Source: an uncultured Pelagibacteraceae bacterium
Lineage (GTDB): Bacteria; Pseudomonadota; Alphaproteobacteria; Pelagibacterales; Pelagibacteraceae
DNA: 64,000 bases
Assembly: GCA_902601785.1 (NCBI GenBank)
Contig: CACKOH010000004.1
Span: forward strand, 21,289-85,288
Direction of reading: 5' to 3'
Positions within the stretch are counted from its first letter, which is position 1; every line of letters begins with the position of its first letter. Of this stretch, positions 29,481 to 39,660 are shown one piece after another. Made by a program: the position numbers and the translations under genes. A model generated the notes under the pieces. That model saw only the letters and a program-made list of their open reading frames with translations. It was not told the origin of the DNA and did no database searches.

Positions 29481-29572
29481 TGGCGGAAGAGGAGGGATTC
29501 GAACCCTCGGTACAAGTTTCCTCGCACGGTCATTTAGCAAACGACTGGTTTCAGCCTCTCACCCACTCTTCC
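29481..29572 (-). tRNA. tRNA-Ser(GCT), encoded CCA
   Basis: Minus strand GGAAGAGTGGGTGAGAGGCTGAAACCAGTCGTTTGCTAAATGACCGTGCGAGG...GGTTCGAATCCCTCCTCTTCCGCCA: acceptor GGAAGAG/CTCTTCC, anticodon loop TTGCTAA, variable arm, T-loop GGTTCGAATCC. Confidence 0.95.
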
Positions 29573-29584
29573 GTATGACATTGT

Positions 29585-29612
29585 GTAATAAGCGATTGTA
29601 TTGAAAATTCAA
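29585..29612 (-). promoter_or_regulatory. Putative promoter of tRNA-Ser
   Basis: Minus strand TTGAAT, 16-nt spacer, TATTAC, 12 nt upstream of the mature tRNA 5' end. Confidence 0.4.
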
Positions 29613-29639
29613 TCTTTATAAAGTAATTATTCAATTATT

Positions 29640-30893
29640 ATGAGAAATAAGTACTCTATATTTTCTTTGTTTAAAAATGCTTTGTCGTATCATGAAAATT
29701 GGCAAAGAGCCTGGAAAGATCCAGCACCTAAAAAAGAATATGATGCTGTAATTATTGGTGGCGGTGGTCACGGTTTAGCAACAGCATATTACTTAGCAAA
29801 AAAACATAATATGCAAAACATTGCTGTAGTAGAAAAAGGTTGGATTGGTGGTGGAAACACCGGTCGTAATACAACAATTATTAGATCAAATTATTTATGG
29901 GATGCTAGTGCAGGTTTATATGATCATGCCTTAAAAATATGGGAAGGTTTATCACAAGAACTAAATTATAATGTTATGTTTAGTCAAAGAGGTGTAATGA
30001 ATCTTGCTCACAATTTACAAGATGTGAGAGATTTAAAAAGAAGAACTCACGCTAACAGGCTCAATGGAATAGATGCAGTTTATTTAAACACTGAGGAAGT
30101 AAAAAAATTTTGTCCAATTATAAATACATCACAAGATATTAGATATCCTGTATTGGGTGGTACTTTACAAAGAAGAGCTGGTACAGCTAGACATGATGCT
30201 GTTGCATGGGGATATGCAAGGGGTGCAGATAAAATGGGAGTCGATATCATTCAAAACTGTGAAGTTAAAGGTATCAAGAGAAGTGGTGATACAGTTGAGG
30301 GTATAGAAACAACAAAAGGATTTATTAAAACTAAAAAAATTGGTGTAGTTGCAGCAGGACATTCTAGCGTAGTTGCTAATATGGCAGGTTTAAAACTTCC
30401 CCTTGAAAGTAAACCCTTACAAGCTTTAGTTTCCGAACCTGTAAAACCAATTATTGACACTGTTGTTATGTCAAATGCTGTTCATGCATATATTAGTCAA
30501 TCAGATAAAGGTGAGCTAGTTATAGGTGCTGGCACAGATGATTATATTTCTTATTCTCAAAAAGGTAGTCATCAAATTGTAGAGGGCACTTTGAATGCAA
30601 TTTTAGAATTGTATCCAATTTTTAGTCGTATGAGAATGTTAAGGCAATGGGGTGGTATTGTTGATATATGCCCTGATGCAAGTCCTATTCTAAGCAAAAC
30701 ATCAATCAAAGGATTATATTTTAATTGTGGTTGGGGTACAGGCGGATTTAAAGCAACACCTGGTTCTGGAGACTTGTTTGCTCATACTATTGCTAATGAC
30801 GAACCTCATAAACTGAATGCTGCGTTTAATTTAAATAGATTTGTAAGTGGTGACCTTGTAGATGAACATGGTGCTGCAGCAGTTGCACATTAA
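29640..30893 (+). CDS. soxB: Sarcosine oxidase beta subunit
   Basis: [23 protein letters not shown] motif, [20 protein letters not shown], heterotetrameric gene order. Confidence 0.93.
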   Translation: MRNKYSIFSLFKNALSYHENWQRAWKDPAPKKEYDAVIIGGGGHGLATAYYLAKKHNMQNIAVVEKGWIGGGNTGRNTTIIRSNYLWDASAGLYDHALKIWEGLSQELNYNVMFSQRGVMNLAHNLQDVRDLKRRTHANRLNGIDAVYLNTEEVKKFCPIINTSQDIRYPVLGGTLQRRAGTARHDAVAWGYARGADKMGVDIIQNCEVKGIKRSGDTVEGIETTKGFIKTKKIGVVAAGHSSVVANMAGLKLPLESKPLQALVSEPVKPIIDTVVMSNAVHAYISQSDKGELVIGAGTDDYISYSQKGSHQIVEGTLNAILELYPIFSRMRMLRQWGGIVDICPDASPILSKTSIKGLYFNCGWGTGGFKATPGSGDLFAHTIANDEPHKLNAAFNLNRFVSGDLVDEHGAAAVAH

Positions 30894-31168
30894 TGTTTTT
30901 AATTAATTGTCCATATTGTGGAGAGAGAGATCAGCAAGAATTTAAAGCTGGTGGAGAAGCTCACATTGAAAGACCCAAACAACCAACTGAATTAAGTGAT
31001 GATGAATGGGCAGAATATTTATTTATGAGAAAAAATATTAAAGGTGTGCAATTTGAAAGATGGAACCATGCTCATGGTTGTCGTAAATGGTTTAATATGG
31101 CTAGAGATACTTCTAATGATGAAATAAAAGCAATTTATAAAATGGGTGAAAAACCACCAACGCAATAA
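30893..31168 (+). CDS. soxD: Sarcosine oxidase delta subunit
   Basis: INCPYCGERDQQEFKAGGEAHIERP...WNHAHGCRKWFNMARDT. Confidence 0.94.
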   Translation: MFLINCPYCGERDQQEFKAGGEAHIERPKQPTELSDDEWAEYLFMRKNIKGVQFERWNHAHGCRKWFNMARDTSNDEIKAIYKMGEKPPTQ

Positions 31169-31169
31169 A

Positions 31170-34100
31170 ATGTCACAAAATCTAAGAGTAAAATCAAGTG
31201 AATTTATAGATGAGACTAATAGAATTTCATTTAAGTTTGATGGAAAAACATACTATGGATTTAAAGGAGATACTTTAGCATCTGCTTTAATAGCAAATAA
31301 TGTTCATTTAGTTGGTAGAAGTTTTAAATATCATCGACCAAGAGGAATTATGACATCTGGTTCTGAGGAACCGAATGCAATCGTTCAAGTAAATCCTAAT
31401 TCAAATATTACAGAACCAAATGCAAGAGCAACAGAAATAGAAATTTATGAAGGTTTAGAAGCATCTAGCCAAAATTGTTGGCCAAGTGTTAATTTTGATA
31501 TAGGTGGAATAAACAATTTTCTAGCTCCCCTCTTTCCAGCAGGCTTTTATTATAAAACTTTTATGTGGCCTAAAAGTTTTTGGGAAAAGTATGAATTTTT
31601 TATTAGACATTCTGCTGGCCTTGGCAAATCTCCAAATACAAGAGATCCCGATATATACGACCATAGAAATATTCATTGTGATGTATTAGTTGTGGGTGCC
31701 GGCATATCTGGAATATTAGCAGCAAAAAACGCAGCAAAAAATAATTTCAAAACTTTACTTTTAGATGAAAAGAATGAACTTGGTGGATCAACAATATTTG
31801 ATGGAAATGAAGACAATAAAATTAATCATAATTCAGCAGCTGAATGGTTAAAAAAAGAAATTAATGAACTTAAAAATATTAAGAATCTTGAGATTAAAAC
31901 TAGAACAAGCGTAGCTGCATATCATCAATACAATTATTTACTTGCTAGAGAAAATTTAACAGATCATTTGGTCAAAAAGGATAAAAAAAATAAAATTAGA
32001 CAACGACTTCTTAAAATTAGAGCTAAAAAAGTGATTTTAGCAACAGGTGCACTAGAAAGACCTTTAGTTTTTAATAATAATGACAGACCTGGTATCATGC
32101 TCTCTTCAGCTATTAAAAAATATAGTAATTTTTATGGCGTTGCATGTGGAACTAAAAACATTTTTTTCACAAATAATGATAGTGCTTATGAAAGTGCTTT
32201 ATCATTGCATAACAAAGGAATTAAGGTTGAAGCTATTATAGATATCAGGGAAAATTCTGATGCAAAAATAATTAAAAAAATTAATGATGCTGGTATAAAA
32301 ATATACTGGGCACATACAATTGTTGATACTAGAGGGTACAAACGATTAAGTGGCGTATCTATAATGAAACTTTCAAATGACGGTACATCGGTTACTGGTA
32401 GTAAAATTTCTATTTCTTGTAATTGCCTAGGTATTGCAGGCGGTTGGACACCTGCCGTACATCTCTACACGCAATCTGGTAGTAAACTAACCTTTGATGA
32501 AGAACGAAAAATTTTTATTCCTATAGCAGATACAAAAGAACAAATTAGTGTTGGATCCTGTGGGGGCGACTTTGAACTAGATGAAATAATTAAAAATTTA
32601 AATTATAAATTAAAAAATTTTTTAAATATCAACAAAACTGACTTTGAAGGTATTACTTTAGAAAATGATCATGAAACTTCAAAAAGAAATATTTGGCTTT
32701 TACCCTCTGATCAGACTATTGGTAAAACTAAGCCTTTCGTCGATTACCAGAATGATGCAACAGCAAAAGACATAAAACTCGCATTAAGAGAGGGTTTTAG
32801 ATCAATCGAGCATGTTAAAAGATATACAACAACAGGAATGGGCACTGACCAAGGTAAACTTGGAAATATGCATGCTTTAGGAATCATTGCAGATACAGCA
32901 GGTGTAAAAATGGGAGAATTAGGGACGACAACTTTTAGACCACCATACACTCCTTTAACGTTTGGAACTATTGTTGGAAGAAATGTGGGAGAATTTTTTG
33001 ATACATTCCGAAGAACTCCAATGAATGATTGGCACATTAAAAATAAAGCTAAATTCGAAAATGTTGGTCAATGGAAAAGATCTTGGTATTACCCTAAGGA
33101 AGGTGAAACAATGCATCAAGCTGTACAAAGGGAAAGTAAAGCAGCTAGAAAGAGTGCTGGAATATTAGATGCTTCTACCTTAGGTAAAATTGATATTCAG
33201 GGAAGTGATGCTTCAGAATTTTTAAATAGAGTTTACACCAACGCATGGTCAAAACTTGCTATTGGTAAATGTAGATACGGATTGATGCTTAATGAGGACG
33301 GTATGGTTTATGATGATGGTGTAACGACAAGATTAGGTGAAAATCATTATATTATGACTACTACAACAGGTGGTGCTGCAAATGTTTTGGGGAAACTAGA
33401 AGATTACCTTCAGACTGAATGGCCAGAATTAGATGTATATTTAACTTCTGTTACAGATCATTTTGCAACAGCTAGTTTGTGTGGTCCTAACAGTAAAAAA
33501 ATTTTAAATAAAATTATTCCTGATTTAGATTTATCTGATGACAATTTTCCACACATGTCATTTAAAGAGGTATTAATTGATAAAATCAAATGTAGAATTA
33601 TGAGAATAAGTTTTACGGGTGAGCTGAGTTATGAGATTAATGCACCAGCAAGTTATGGTGAGGCTATATGGCAAAAATGTATAGAGGCTGGAAAAGAATT
33701 TAATATTACTCCCTATGGGACAGAAACAATGCATTTATTAAGGGCAGAAAAAGGTTTTATAATTGTAGGTCAAGATACAGATGGAACAATGACACCTATT
33801 GATCTTCAAATGGACTGGATTGTAAGTAAGAAAAAATATGACTTTATTGGAAAAAGATCACTTTATAGATCCGACACAATGAGAGAAGATAGGAAACAAT
33901 TAGTAGGTTTATTGACTGAAGATCCAAATATTGTTTTGGAAGAAGGTGCTCAAATTGTTTCTGAATTAAATCAAAAACCAGTTGAAATGCTTGGTCATGT
34001 AACATCAAGTTATTTCAGCCCAAATCTTAATAAATCGATAGCGTTAGCAGTTGTTAAAGATGGAAAAAATATGATGGGTAGAAAACTTTTCGTTCCAATG

Positions 34101-34175
34101 GAAAATAAAAATATTAGTGTCACCGTGGCTAATACAGTGTTTTATGATGAGAAAAATGAGAGACTAAATGCTTAA
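31170..34175 (+). CDS. soxA: Sarcosine oxidase alpha subunit (ATG 31170 preferred)
   Basis: N-terminal ferredoxin-like GSFKYHRPRGIMTSGSEEPNA-type motif, FAD VLVVGAGISGILAAKNA, C-terminal GcvT-like aminomethyltransferase domain. Confidence 0.94.
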   Translation: MSQNLRVKSSEFIDETNRISFKFDGKTYYGFKGDTLASALIANNVHLVGRSFKYHRPRGIMTSGSEEPNAIVQVNPNSNITEPNARATEIEIYEGLEASSQNCWPSVNFDIGGINNFLAPLFPAGFYYKTFMWPKSFWEKYEFFIRHSAGLGKSPNTRDPDIYDHRNIHCDVLVVGAGISGILAAKNAAKNNFKTLLLDEKNELGGSTIFDGNEDNKINHNSAAEWLKKEINELKNIKNLEIKTRTSVAAYHQYNYLLARENLTDHLVKKDKKNKIRQRLLKIRAKKVILATGALERPLVFNNNDRPGIMLSSAIKKYSNFYGVACGTKNIFFTNNDSAYESALSLHNKGIKVEAIIDIRENSDAKIIKKINDAGIKIYWAHTIVDTRGYKRLSGVSIMKLSNDGTSVTGSKISISCNCLGIAGGWTPAVHLYTQSGSKLTFDEERKIFIPIADTKEQISVGSCGGDFELDEIIKNLNYKLKNFLNINKTDFEGITLENDHETSKRNIWLLPSDQTIGKTKPFVDYQNDATAKDIKLALREGFRSIEHVKRYTTTGMGTDQGKLGNMHALGIIADTAGVKMGELGTTTFRPPYTPLTFGTIVGRNVGEFFDTFRRTPMNDWHIKNKAKFENVGQWKRSWYYPKEGETMHQAVQRESKAARKSAGILDASTLGKIDIQGSDASEFLNRVYTNAWSKLAIGKCRYGLMLNEDGMVYDDGVTTRLGENHYIMTTTTGGAANVLGKLEDYLQTEWPELDVYLTSVTDHFATASLCGPNSKKILNKIIPDLDLSDDNFPHMSFKEVLIDKIKCRIMRISFTGELSYEINAPASYGEAIWQKCIEAGKEFNITPYGTETMHLLRAEKGFIIVGQDTDGTMTPIDLQMDWIVSKKKYDFIGKRSLYRSDTMREDRKQLVGLLTEDPNIVLEEGAQIVSELNQKPVEMLGHVTSSYFSPNLNKSIALAVVKDGKNMMGRKLFVPMENKNISVTVANTVFYDEKNERLNA

Positions 34176-34731
34176 TTATAAAACAGCAACAAATGAAGAA
34201 ATCAACTACAATGGTATCGTTGTTAAAGAAATTTCACCTACAATGAAATTAAATTTAAGAGGTAAAAAAAGAGAATTTTTTACTAATATAGGTAAAAATC
34301 TAAATATGCTTCTTCCAACAGAGGCTAATACCTCAACAATCAGTGATAAATTCACCGCTATTTGGCTTAGCCCTGATGAATGGATGATAGTTACTAACGA
34401 TGAGGTGAAAAAAGATACAAATGAATATCAGCTAAATGAAATACTTTTTAATGATATATCCAAATCAAGTTTAGGTGCCATAATTGATGTTACAGATCAA
34501 TTTGTTCAATTAGAAATCATAGGGAAAAATATCTACGAAATATTTTCTGCAGGAAGTCCATTCAATTTTAGTGAATTTAAAGATAAAAAAGGTTCATCTG
34601 TGCAAACAATTTTAAATCATATAGATGTTATAGTGCACAATAAGGGAGATCAAATTGTTAATTTATTTGTAAGAAGGTCTTTTGCTCAACATCTTTGGTC
34701 CTGGATTAATGACAGTGCTTCAAGATTATAA
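34168..34731 (+). CDS. soxG: Sarcosine oxidase gamma subunit
   Basis: IWLSPDEWMIV, DVTDQFVQLEIIGKNIYEIFSAGSPF, operon position. Confidence 0.85.
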   Translation: MLNYKTATNEEINYNGIVVKEISPTMKLNLRGKKREFFTNIGKNLNMLLPTEANTSTISDKFTAIWLSPDEWMIVTNDEVKKDTNEYQLNEILFNDISKSSLGAIIDVTDQFVQLEIIGKNIYEIFSAGSPFNFSEFKDKKGSSVQTILNHIDVIVHNKGDQIVNLFVRRSFAQHLWSWINDSASRL

Positions 34732-34733
34732 AT

Positions 34734-35261
34734 TTAATTTTTTCTTCTAAAATCCCATGGCATTTCAAATTTGCCCTGCCAAATACCAAGTTTATTATTT
34801 TTTGCATTTATTTCATCTGAAATGTATTTTTTAGAAAACTTTCTATAAGCTACTGCATAACCGTTTGATACTAACCAAGAATTAAGATTTTCGTTTCTTT
34901 TATAACATTCTCCAATAAGCCTCTTATATCTATCAACATCCTTTATCTTACATTTTATAACTTGATTGTTTATTTTTTTAGTTAATTTATGAGTAGAAAC
35001 TTGTCCACATGAGTAGCTCTTGGTGAACGAAAAAATACCAATTATTAGGTAAGGCTTTTTACATGTTTGTTTTTTTTCTGGAGCATCTATTCCATGTAAC
35101 CTAATTTTTTTACTACTTATTTTGATTGTATCTCCGTCAATAATTTTTGCATAACCAGTAATTTCTTTAATTTCTTCTGACTTAACATCATTGTAAGTAA
35201 ATATAAAAACAACTAAACAAATTATAATCATTATTAAAACTTTTTTTTTAGTAAAAAACAT
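34734..35261 (-). CDS. Thermonuclease (SNase-like) family protein, probably exported/membrane-anchored
   Basis: N-terminal hydrophobic segment; AKIIDGDTIKISSKKIRLHGIDAPEKKQTC. Confidence 0.88.
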   Translation of the reverse strand: MFFTKKKVLIMIIICLVVFIFTYNDVKSEEIKEITGYAKIIDGDTIKISSKKIRLHGIDAPEKKQTCKKPYLIIGIFSFTKSYSCGQVSTHKLTKKINNQVIKCKIKDVDRYKRLIGECYKRNENLNSWLVSNGYAVAYRKFSKKYISDEINAKNNKLGIWQGKFEMPWDFRRKN

Positions 35262-35282
35262 CTTTAAGTAATTTAGATCAAT

Positions 35283-36620
35283 CTATGTGACTACCAATTT
35301 ATTTTTTATATAATATTTAACGTAAAAGAATAAAATAATTGATATCGACCATTGAAATGCAGCCCAAATATAAAAAAATGTTTTAAAATCTGCATTAATA
35401 TATCTAGCAATATGAAATGACAAAATAGGTACTATAACATTTCTTATAATATTATTTAACATGGCTTTTTCTGATTTTTTTAAAGCCATAAAGAAACCAT
35501 TTGAAAGAAAGAAAATTGGATATGCCGGTAAGATGAAGGCTGATATTTTCAAGTACATAGAACCATATGCAATTACTTCAGAATTAGAAGAGAAGAATTT
35601 TGGCACAATGTCAGCACTTAAATATACAAGAACACCTGAGAATAACATCAAATACAAACCGTATTTTACTGATGTAAAATATGATTGTTCAACTCGCTTA
35701 TAATATTTAGCTCCAATATTTTGAGCAATTATAGAAATAATTGCTGTATTTATTCCTAAAATAGGAAGTAAAACAACCTGTTCAATTCTAGTTGCAGACC
35801 CATAACCTGCTACTGCATATTCGCTAGAAAAACCAACATAAGTAAAGACAATAGCAGCAGCTACTGAGTATCCTAAAATAGCAACCGTTATTGGCATAGA
35901 TTGAAAGAAAATATTTTTTAGAAAAAAATATTTTACTTTAAAATAACTGAAAGTAATTTTCTTTATTCTTTCATTAGTTAGAATTTTTCTAAGTACAATT
36001 AAAAGAGAAACAAATTGAGCAATTAGAGTTGCTACTCCAATTCCTGATATTCCTAAAGCTGGTATAAATAAAAAACCAAAAATAAAAATAGGATTTAAGA
36101 TTATATTCAGAAAAAAGGATAAAATTAAAGCATTTCTATATGTTACTGTGTCTCCTTCTGCATGTAAAAAAGAATTTAGTGCTACTACTAAAATAAACAA
36201 TATTGTACCCAAGAAAATTATATTTATATATTTTAGACCTAGACTGGTAACCTCTGTCGTTGAATTCATTAATAGAAATACTCTTTCACCAAATGTTAAG
36301 CCAAGTATTGAGACAAATAACGAAATAATTATTGCATAGAAAATAACGTTTACAAAATAACCTAAAACATTTTTTTCATTTTTCTCTCCAATACTGCTAC
36401 CAATCAAGGATGTACCAGCTACTGTAACACCAATAGATGTAGCAATTATTATAAAGAAAATTGGAAATGACTTGCTTAGAGCAGAAAGCGCTTCAGGAGA
36501 TATTTTTCCAGCATAAAAGGTATCAACTATTGTATACAGGGTTTGAAAAAGCGTTCCTATACTAGCTGGTATTGCAAGCTTTCTGACTAAAGTTGAAACC
36601 TCATCTTTTAATAAATTCAT
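35283..36620 (-). CDS. MATE family efflux transporter
   Basis: LAIPASIGTLFQTLYTIVDTFYAGKISPEALSALS, polytopic, internal two-fold MATE pattern. Confidence 0.9.
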   Translation of the reverse strand: MNLLKDEVSTLVRKLAIPASIGTLFQTLYTIVDTFYAGKISPEALSALSKSFPIFFIIIATSIGVTVAGTSLIGSSIGEKNEKNVLGYFVNVIFYAIIISLFVSILGLTFGERVFLLMNSTTEVTSLGLKYINIIFLGTILFILVVALNSFLHAEGDTVTYRNALILSFFLNIILNPIFIFGFLFIPALGISGIGVATLIAQFVSLLIVLRKILTNERIKKITFSYFKVKYFFLKNIFFQSMPITVAILGYSVAAAIVFTYVGFSSEYAVAGYGSATRIEQVVLLPILGINTAIISIIAQNIGAKYYKRVEQSYFTSVKYGLYLMLFSGVLVYLSADIVPKFFSSNSEVIAYGSMYLKISAFILPAYPIFFLSNGFFMALKKSEKAMLNNIIRNVIVPILSFHIARYINADFKTFFYIWAAFQWSISIILFFYVKYYIKNKLVVT

Positions 36621-36638
36621 CTAGTTTGTTAAATGTTA

Positions 36639-37544
36639 TTAATATTCTTTTTGGAAGATATGTCTTTTTCCAACTTTTTTAGCAAGGTTAATTTGCTTTT
36701 GTCTCATTCTAAATCTTGTTTTTTGTTGATCTGTTAATTTATCGTGACAATTTGGACATGAAACACCTTCTTCATATTTTTTTGAATTTTTAATCTGTGG
36801 AGAAATTGGTTTTCTGCAACCACTACAAATTGAATAAGTACCAGATTTTAGACCATGTTTTAAACTAACTCTGTTATCAAAAACAAAACATTCACCTTTC
36901 CATAAACTTTTTTTTTGATTTGTCTTTTTTAAATAATTTAAAATACCACCTTTTAATTGATATACATTACTAAAACCTTTTTTTTCTAAATAAACTGAAG
37001 CTTTTTCACAACGAATTCCACCAGTGCAAAACATTGCGATAGGTTGATTTTTTTTTAGATTTTTTAAATATTTTGGAAAATCTCTAAAATTATCAATGTT
37101 TGGATTCGTGGAACCTTTAAAAGTACCAACATGATATTCAAATGGTTTTCTAGCATCAATAACAAGTGTTTTTTTACTCCTTATTAATTTATTCCATTTG
37201 TTTGGGTTAACATGACTGTCTTTTTTTTTGATCATTTGATTAAGTTTTAGGTTCATAGGAACAACTTCAGTCTTAATTTTCACTCTAGGTTTATGAAACG
37301 GTTGAAACAAACTTTTTGAGTTATTGAAACTATTAAAATTTTTAAATTTTAAAATTTTTTTTAACTTATTAATAGTAGTTTTAATATATGGTCCTTTACC
37401 AGAAATAGTACCATTTACACCTTCTTTTGAAATTATTACTGTTCCTCGAATATTATTTTTTATTAATACTTCATTTATTAATCTCTTATTTTTTTTTAAA
37501 TAATTAATATTTAAAAACCTATAGAAACCAAATACTTCGTACAT
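36639..37544 (-). CDS. trhO: Rhodanese-domain tRNA uridine hydroxylase (TrhO/YceA family)
   Basis: GTVIISKEGVNGTISG, VIDARKPFEYHVGTFKGSTNPNIDNFRDFP, MFCTGGIRCEKAS, C-terminal CSGCRKP...CPNCHD. Confidence 0.92.
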   Translation of the reverse strand: MYEVFGFYRFLNINYLKKNKRLINEVLIKNNIRGTVIISKEGVNGTISGKGPYIKTTINKLKKILKFKNFNSFNNSKSLFQPFHKPRVKIKTEVVPMNLKLNQMIKKKDSHVNPNKWNKLIRSKKTLVIDARKPFEYHVGTFKGSTNPNIDNFRDFPKYLKNLKKNQPIAMFCTGGIRCEKASVYLEKKGFSNVYQLKGGILNYLKKTNQKKSLWKGECFVFDNRVSLKHGLKSGTYSICSGCRKPISPQIKNSKKYEEGVSCPNCHDKLTDQQKTRFRMRQKQINLAKKVGKRHIFQKEY

Positions 37545-38191
37545 TACAATTTCCTACATATAGTCATTCCATCCCCAAGAGGAATTATGGTTTTCTCTAC
37601 TCTTTTATCGTTAGAGATAAATTCATTAAAATTTTTAATGGTTGTAGTAATTTTGTCATGTTCGTTTTTCTTTGCCACTTCTCCATACCAAAGGACATTA
37701 TCAATTATAATTAAGCCACTTGTCTCAAGCAAGCTCAATGATCTTTCATAGTATTCTTTATAGTTTCCTTTATCGGCATCTATGAATATGAGCTCAAATT
37801 TTTCTTTAATTTCGTCTAAACTCTCTAAAGCTGGTTTAATTAAAGTTGTAATTTTATGATCTTGTTTTGCTTTTTTAAAAAAATTAATAGCGACTTTATT
37901 TGTTTGCTCATCTTTATCTAATGCAATTATTTTACCATCATCAGGTAATGCTAGTGACATAGATAAAGTACTTAAGCCAGTAAATGTGCCAATTTCTAAT
38001 ACTTTTTTTATATTAGAAACTTTAATAATTAAATGAAGTAACTGAGTTTGTGAGATTGATATCTGCATTCTTTTTATATCACCAAGTGATGAATTGTACT
38101 CAATTATTTCTTTTTGAACTGGGTGAAGATTATGTCCATTTTCTAAAATATAATCTTGCAGCTCTTGTGTAATATTAAGGTCTGAACCCAT
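37544..38191 (-). CDS. Class I SAM-dependent O-methyltransferase
   Basis: KKVLEIGTFTGLSTLSMSLALPDDGKIIALDKDE, FELIFIDADKGNYKEYYE, IIIDNVLWYGEV. Confidence 0.9.
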   Translation of the reverse strand: MGSDLNITQELQDYILENGHNLHPVQKEIIEYNSSLGDIKRMQISISQTQLLHLIIKVSNIKKVLEIGTFTGLSTLSMSLALPDDGKIIALDKDEQTNKVAINFFKKAKQDHKITTLIKPALESLDEIKEKFELIFIDADKGNYKEYYERSLSLLETSGLIIIDNVLWYGEVAKKNEHDKITTTIKNFNEFISNDKRVEKTIIPLGDGMTICRKL

Positions 38192-38196
38192 AAACT

Positions 38197-39660
38197 TTAA
38201 AGTTTCTTCTTTAAAATCTCATTTACTATTTGAGGGTTGGCTTTTCCACCTGATACTTTCATTACTTGTCCAACAAAAAAACCAAATAATTTTACTTTAC
38301 CTGATTTGTATTCAGTGGCTTTTTCTCGGTTATCATCAATAACTTTATCAATTAGTGCTTCTAGAGCTTTAGGATCACTTTCTTGTTTTAATCCTTTTTC
38401 TTCAACTATTTTTTTTGGGTCTTTGTCCCCCTCCATCATGTTTTCAAAAACAGTTTTAGCTATTTTCCCAGAAATAGTTCCATCTTTAATTAAATTTATT
38501 AATTTTGATAAATTACCTGCACTTATGGGGCTTTCAGTGATTTCTAGATTCTTTTCATTTAAAGCAGCAAACAACTCACCAATTATCCAGTTAGTAGCAA
38601 GTTTCACATCTGATTTTTTTATTACATTTTCAAAATAATTAGAGGTTTCATTATCTGAAACTAAAATAGTTGCCTCATAAGGAGATAGTTTGAATTTTTC
38701 AATAAATCTTTTTTTCTTTTCATCAGGTAACTCTGGAATTTCTAATTTTAACTTTTCTATAAAATCATCTGAAACTTCTAGAGGCAAAAGATCTGGATCA
38801 GGAAAATATCTATAATCATGTGCATCTTCTTTTGATCGCATTGATCTTGTCTCATTTTTTTTAGTATCAAAAAGTCTAGTCTCTTGATCAATAGATTGAC
38901 CTTCTTCGATAAGATCTACTTGTCTATTAGCTTCGTATTCAATAGCCATTTGCATAAATTTTATTGAGTTTACATTTTTAATTTCACATCTAGTTCCAAA
39001 TACTTTAGATCCTTTTTTTCTAACAGAAACATTCACATCGGCTCTTAATGAACCCTCTTGCATATTCCCGTCACACGTTCCAAGGTATCTCATTATTGAT
39101 CTTAATTTTTTTACATAAGCATTTACTTCATCTGGTGATCTTAAATCTGGTTTACTAACAATTTCCATTAAGGCTACACCTGATCTATTCAAATCAACAA
39201 ATGTATTTTTTGGGTCTAAATCATGTATGCTTTTACCAGCGTCTTGCTCTAAGTGTAATCTTTCAATACCAACCTCTTTTTGACCATCTGGCATATCTAA
39301 AATAACCTTCCCCTGACCTACAATTGGATCTTTAAATTGAGATATTTGATATCCTTGGGGTAAATCCGCATAAAAGTAATTTTTTCTATCAAAAACAGAT
39401 CGTTTATTTATTTTGGCTTTTAGTCCTATACCAGTTTTTATTGCCTGTTTTACACAATATTCATTTATAACTGGCAACATACCAGGCAAAGCAGCATCTA
39501 CTAAACTTACCTGAGTATTGGGTTCTGCACCAAATTTAGTTGATGATGTTGAAAATAACTTTGATTCTGAAGTAACTTGAGCATGAACCTCTAAGCCTAT
39601 TACAACTTCATATTGATTATCTTTTCTATTGATTAGATACTCTGATTTATCCTTACTCAT
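38197..39660 (-). CDS. gatB: Asp/Glu-tRNA amidotransferase subunit B
   Basis: [64 protein letters not shown]. Confidence 0.97.
   Translation of the reverse strand: MSKDKSEYLINRKDNQYEVVIGLEVHAQVTSESKLFSTSSTKFGAEPNTQVSLVDAALPGMLPVINEYCVKQAIKTGIGLKAKINKRSVFDRKNYFYADLPQGYQISQFKDPIVGQGKVILDMPDGQKEVGIERLHLEQDAGKSIHDLDPKNTFVDLNRSGVALMEIVSKPDLRSPDEVNAYVKKLRSIMRYLGTCDGNMQEGSLRADVNVSVRKKGSKVFGTRCEIKNVNSIKFMQMAIEYEANRQVDLIEEGQSIDQETRLFDTKKNETRSMRSKEDAHDYRYFPDPDLLPLEVSDDFIEKLKLEIPELPDEKKKRFIEKFKLSPYEATILVSDNETSNYFENVIKKSDVKLATNWIIGELFAALNEKNLEITESPISAGNLSKLINLIKDGTISGKIAKTVFENMMEGDKDPKKIVEEKGLKQESDPKALEALIDKVIDDNREKATEYKSGKVKLFGFFVGQVMKVSGGKANPQIVNEILKKKL

Noticed and set aside
29481-29572. tRNA-Ser as an integration site for a genomic island
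   Set aside because: No integrase or direct repeat of the tRNA 3' end was seen nearby; adjacent genes are core metabolism.
32744-33037. 97-aa ORF antisense to soxA
   Set aside because: Inside a clear coding region; no homology recognised.
38237-38638. 133-aa ORF antisense to gatB
   Set aside because: gatB is unambiguous on the other strand; no recognisable motif; likely a shadow ORF from codon bias.
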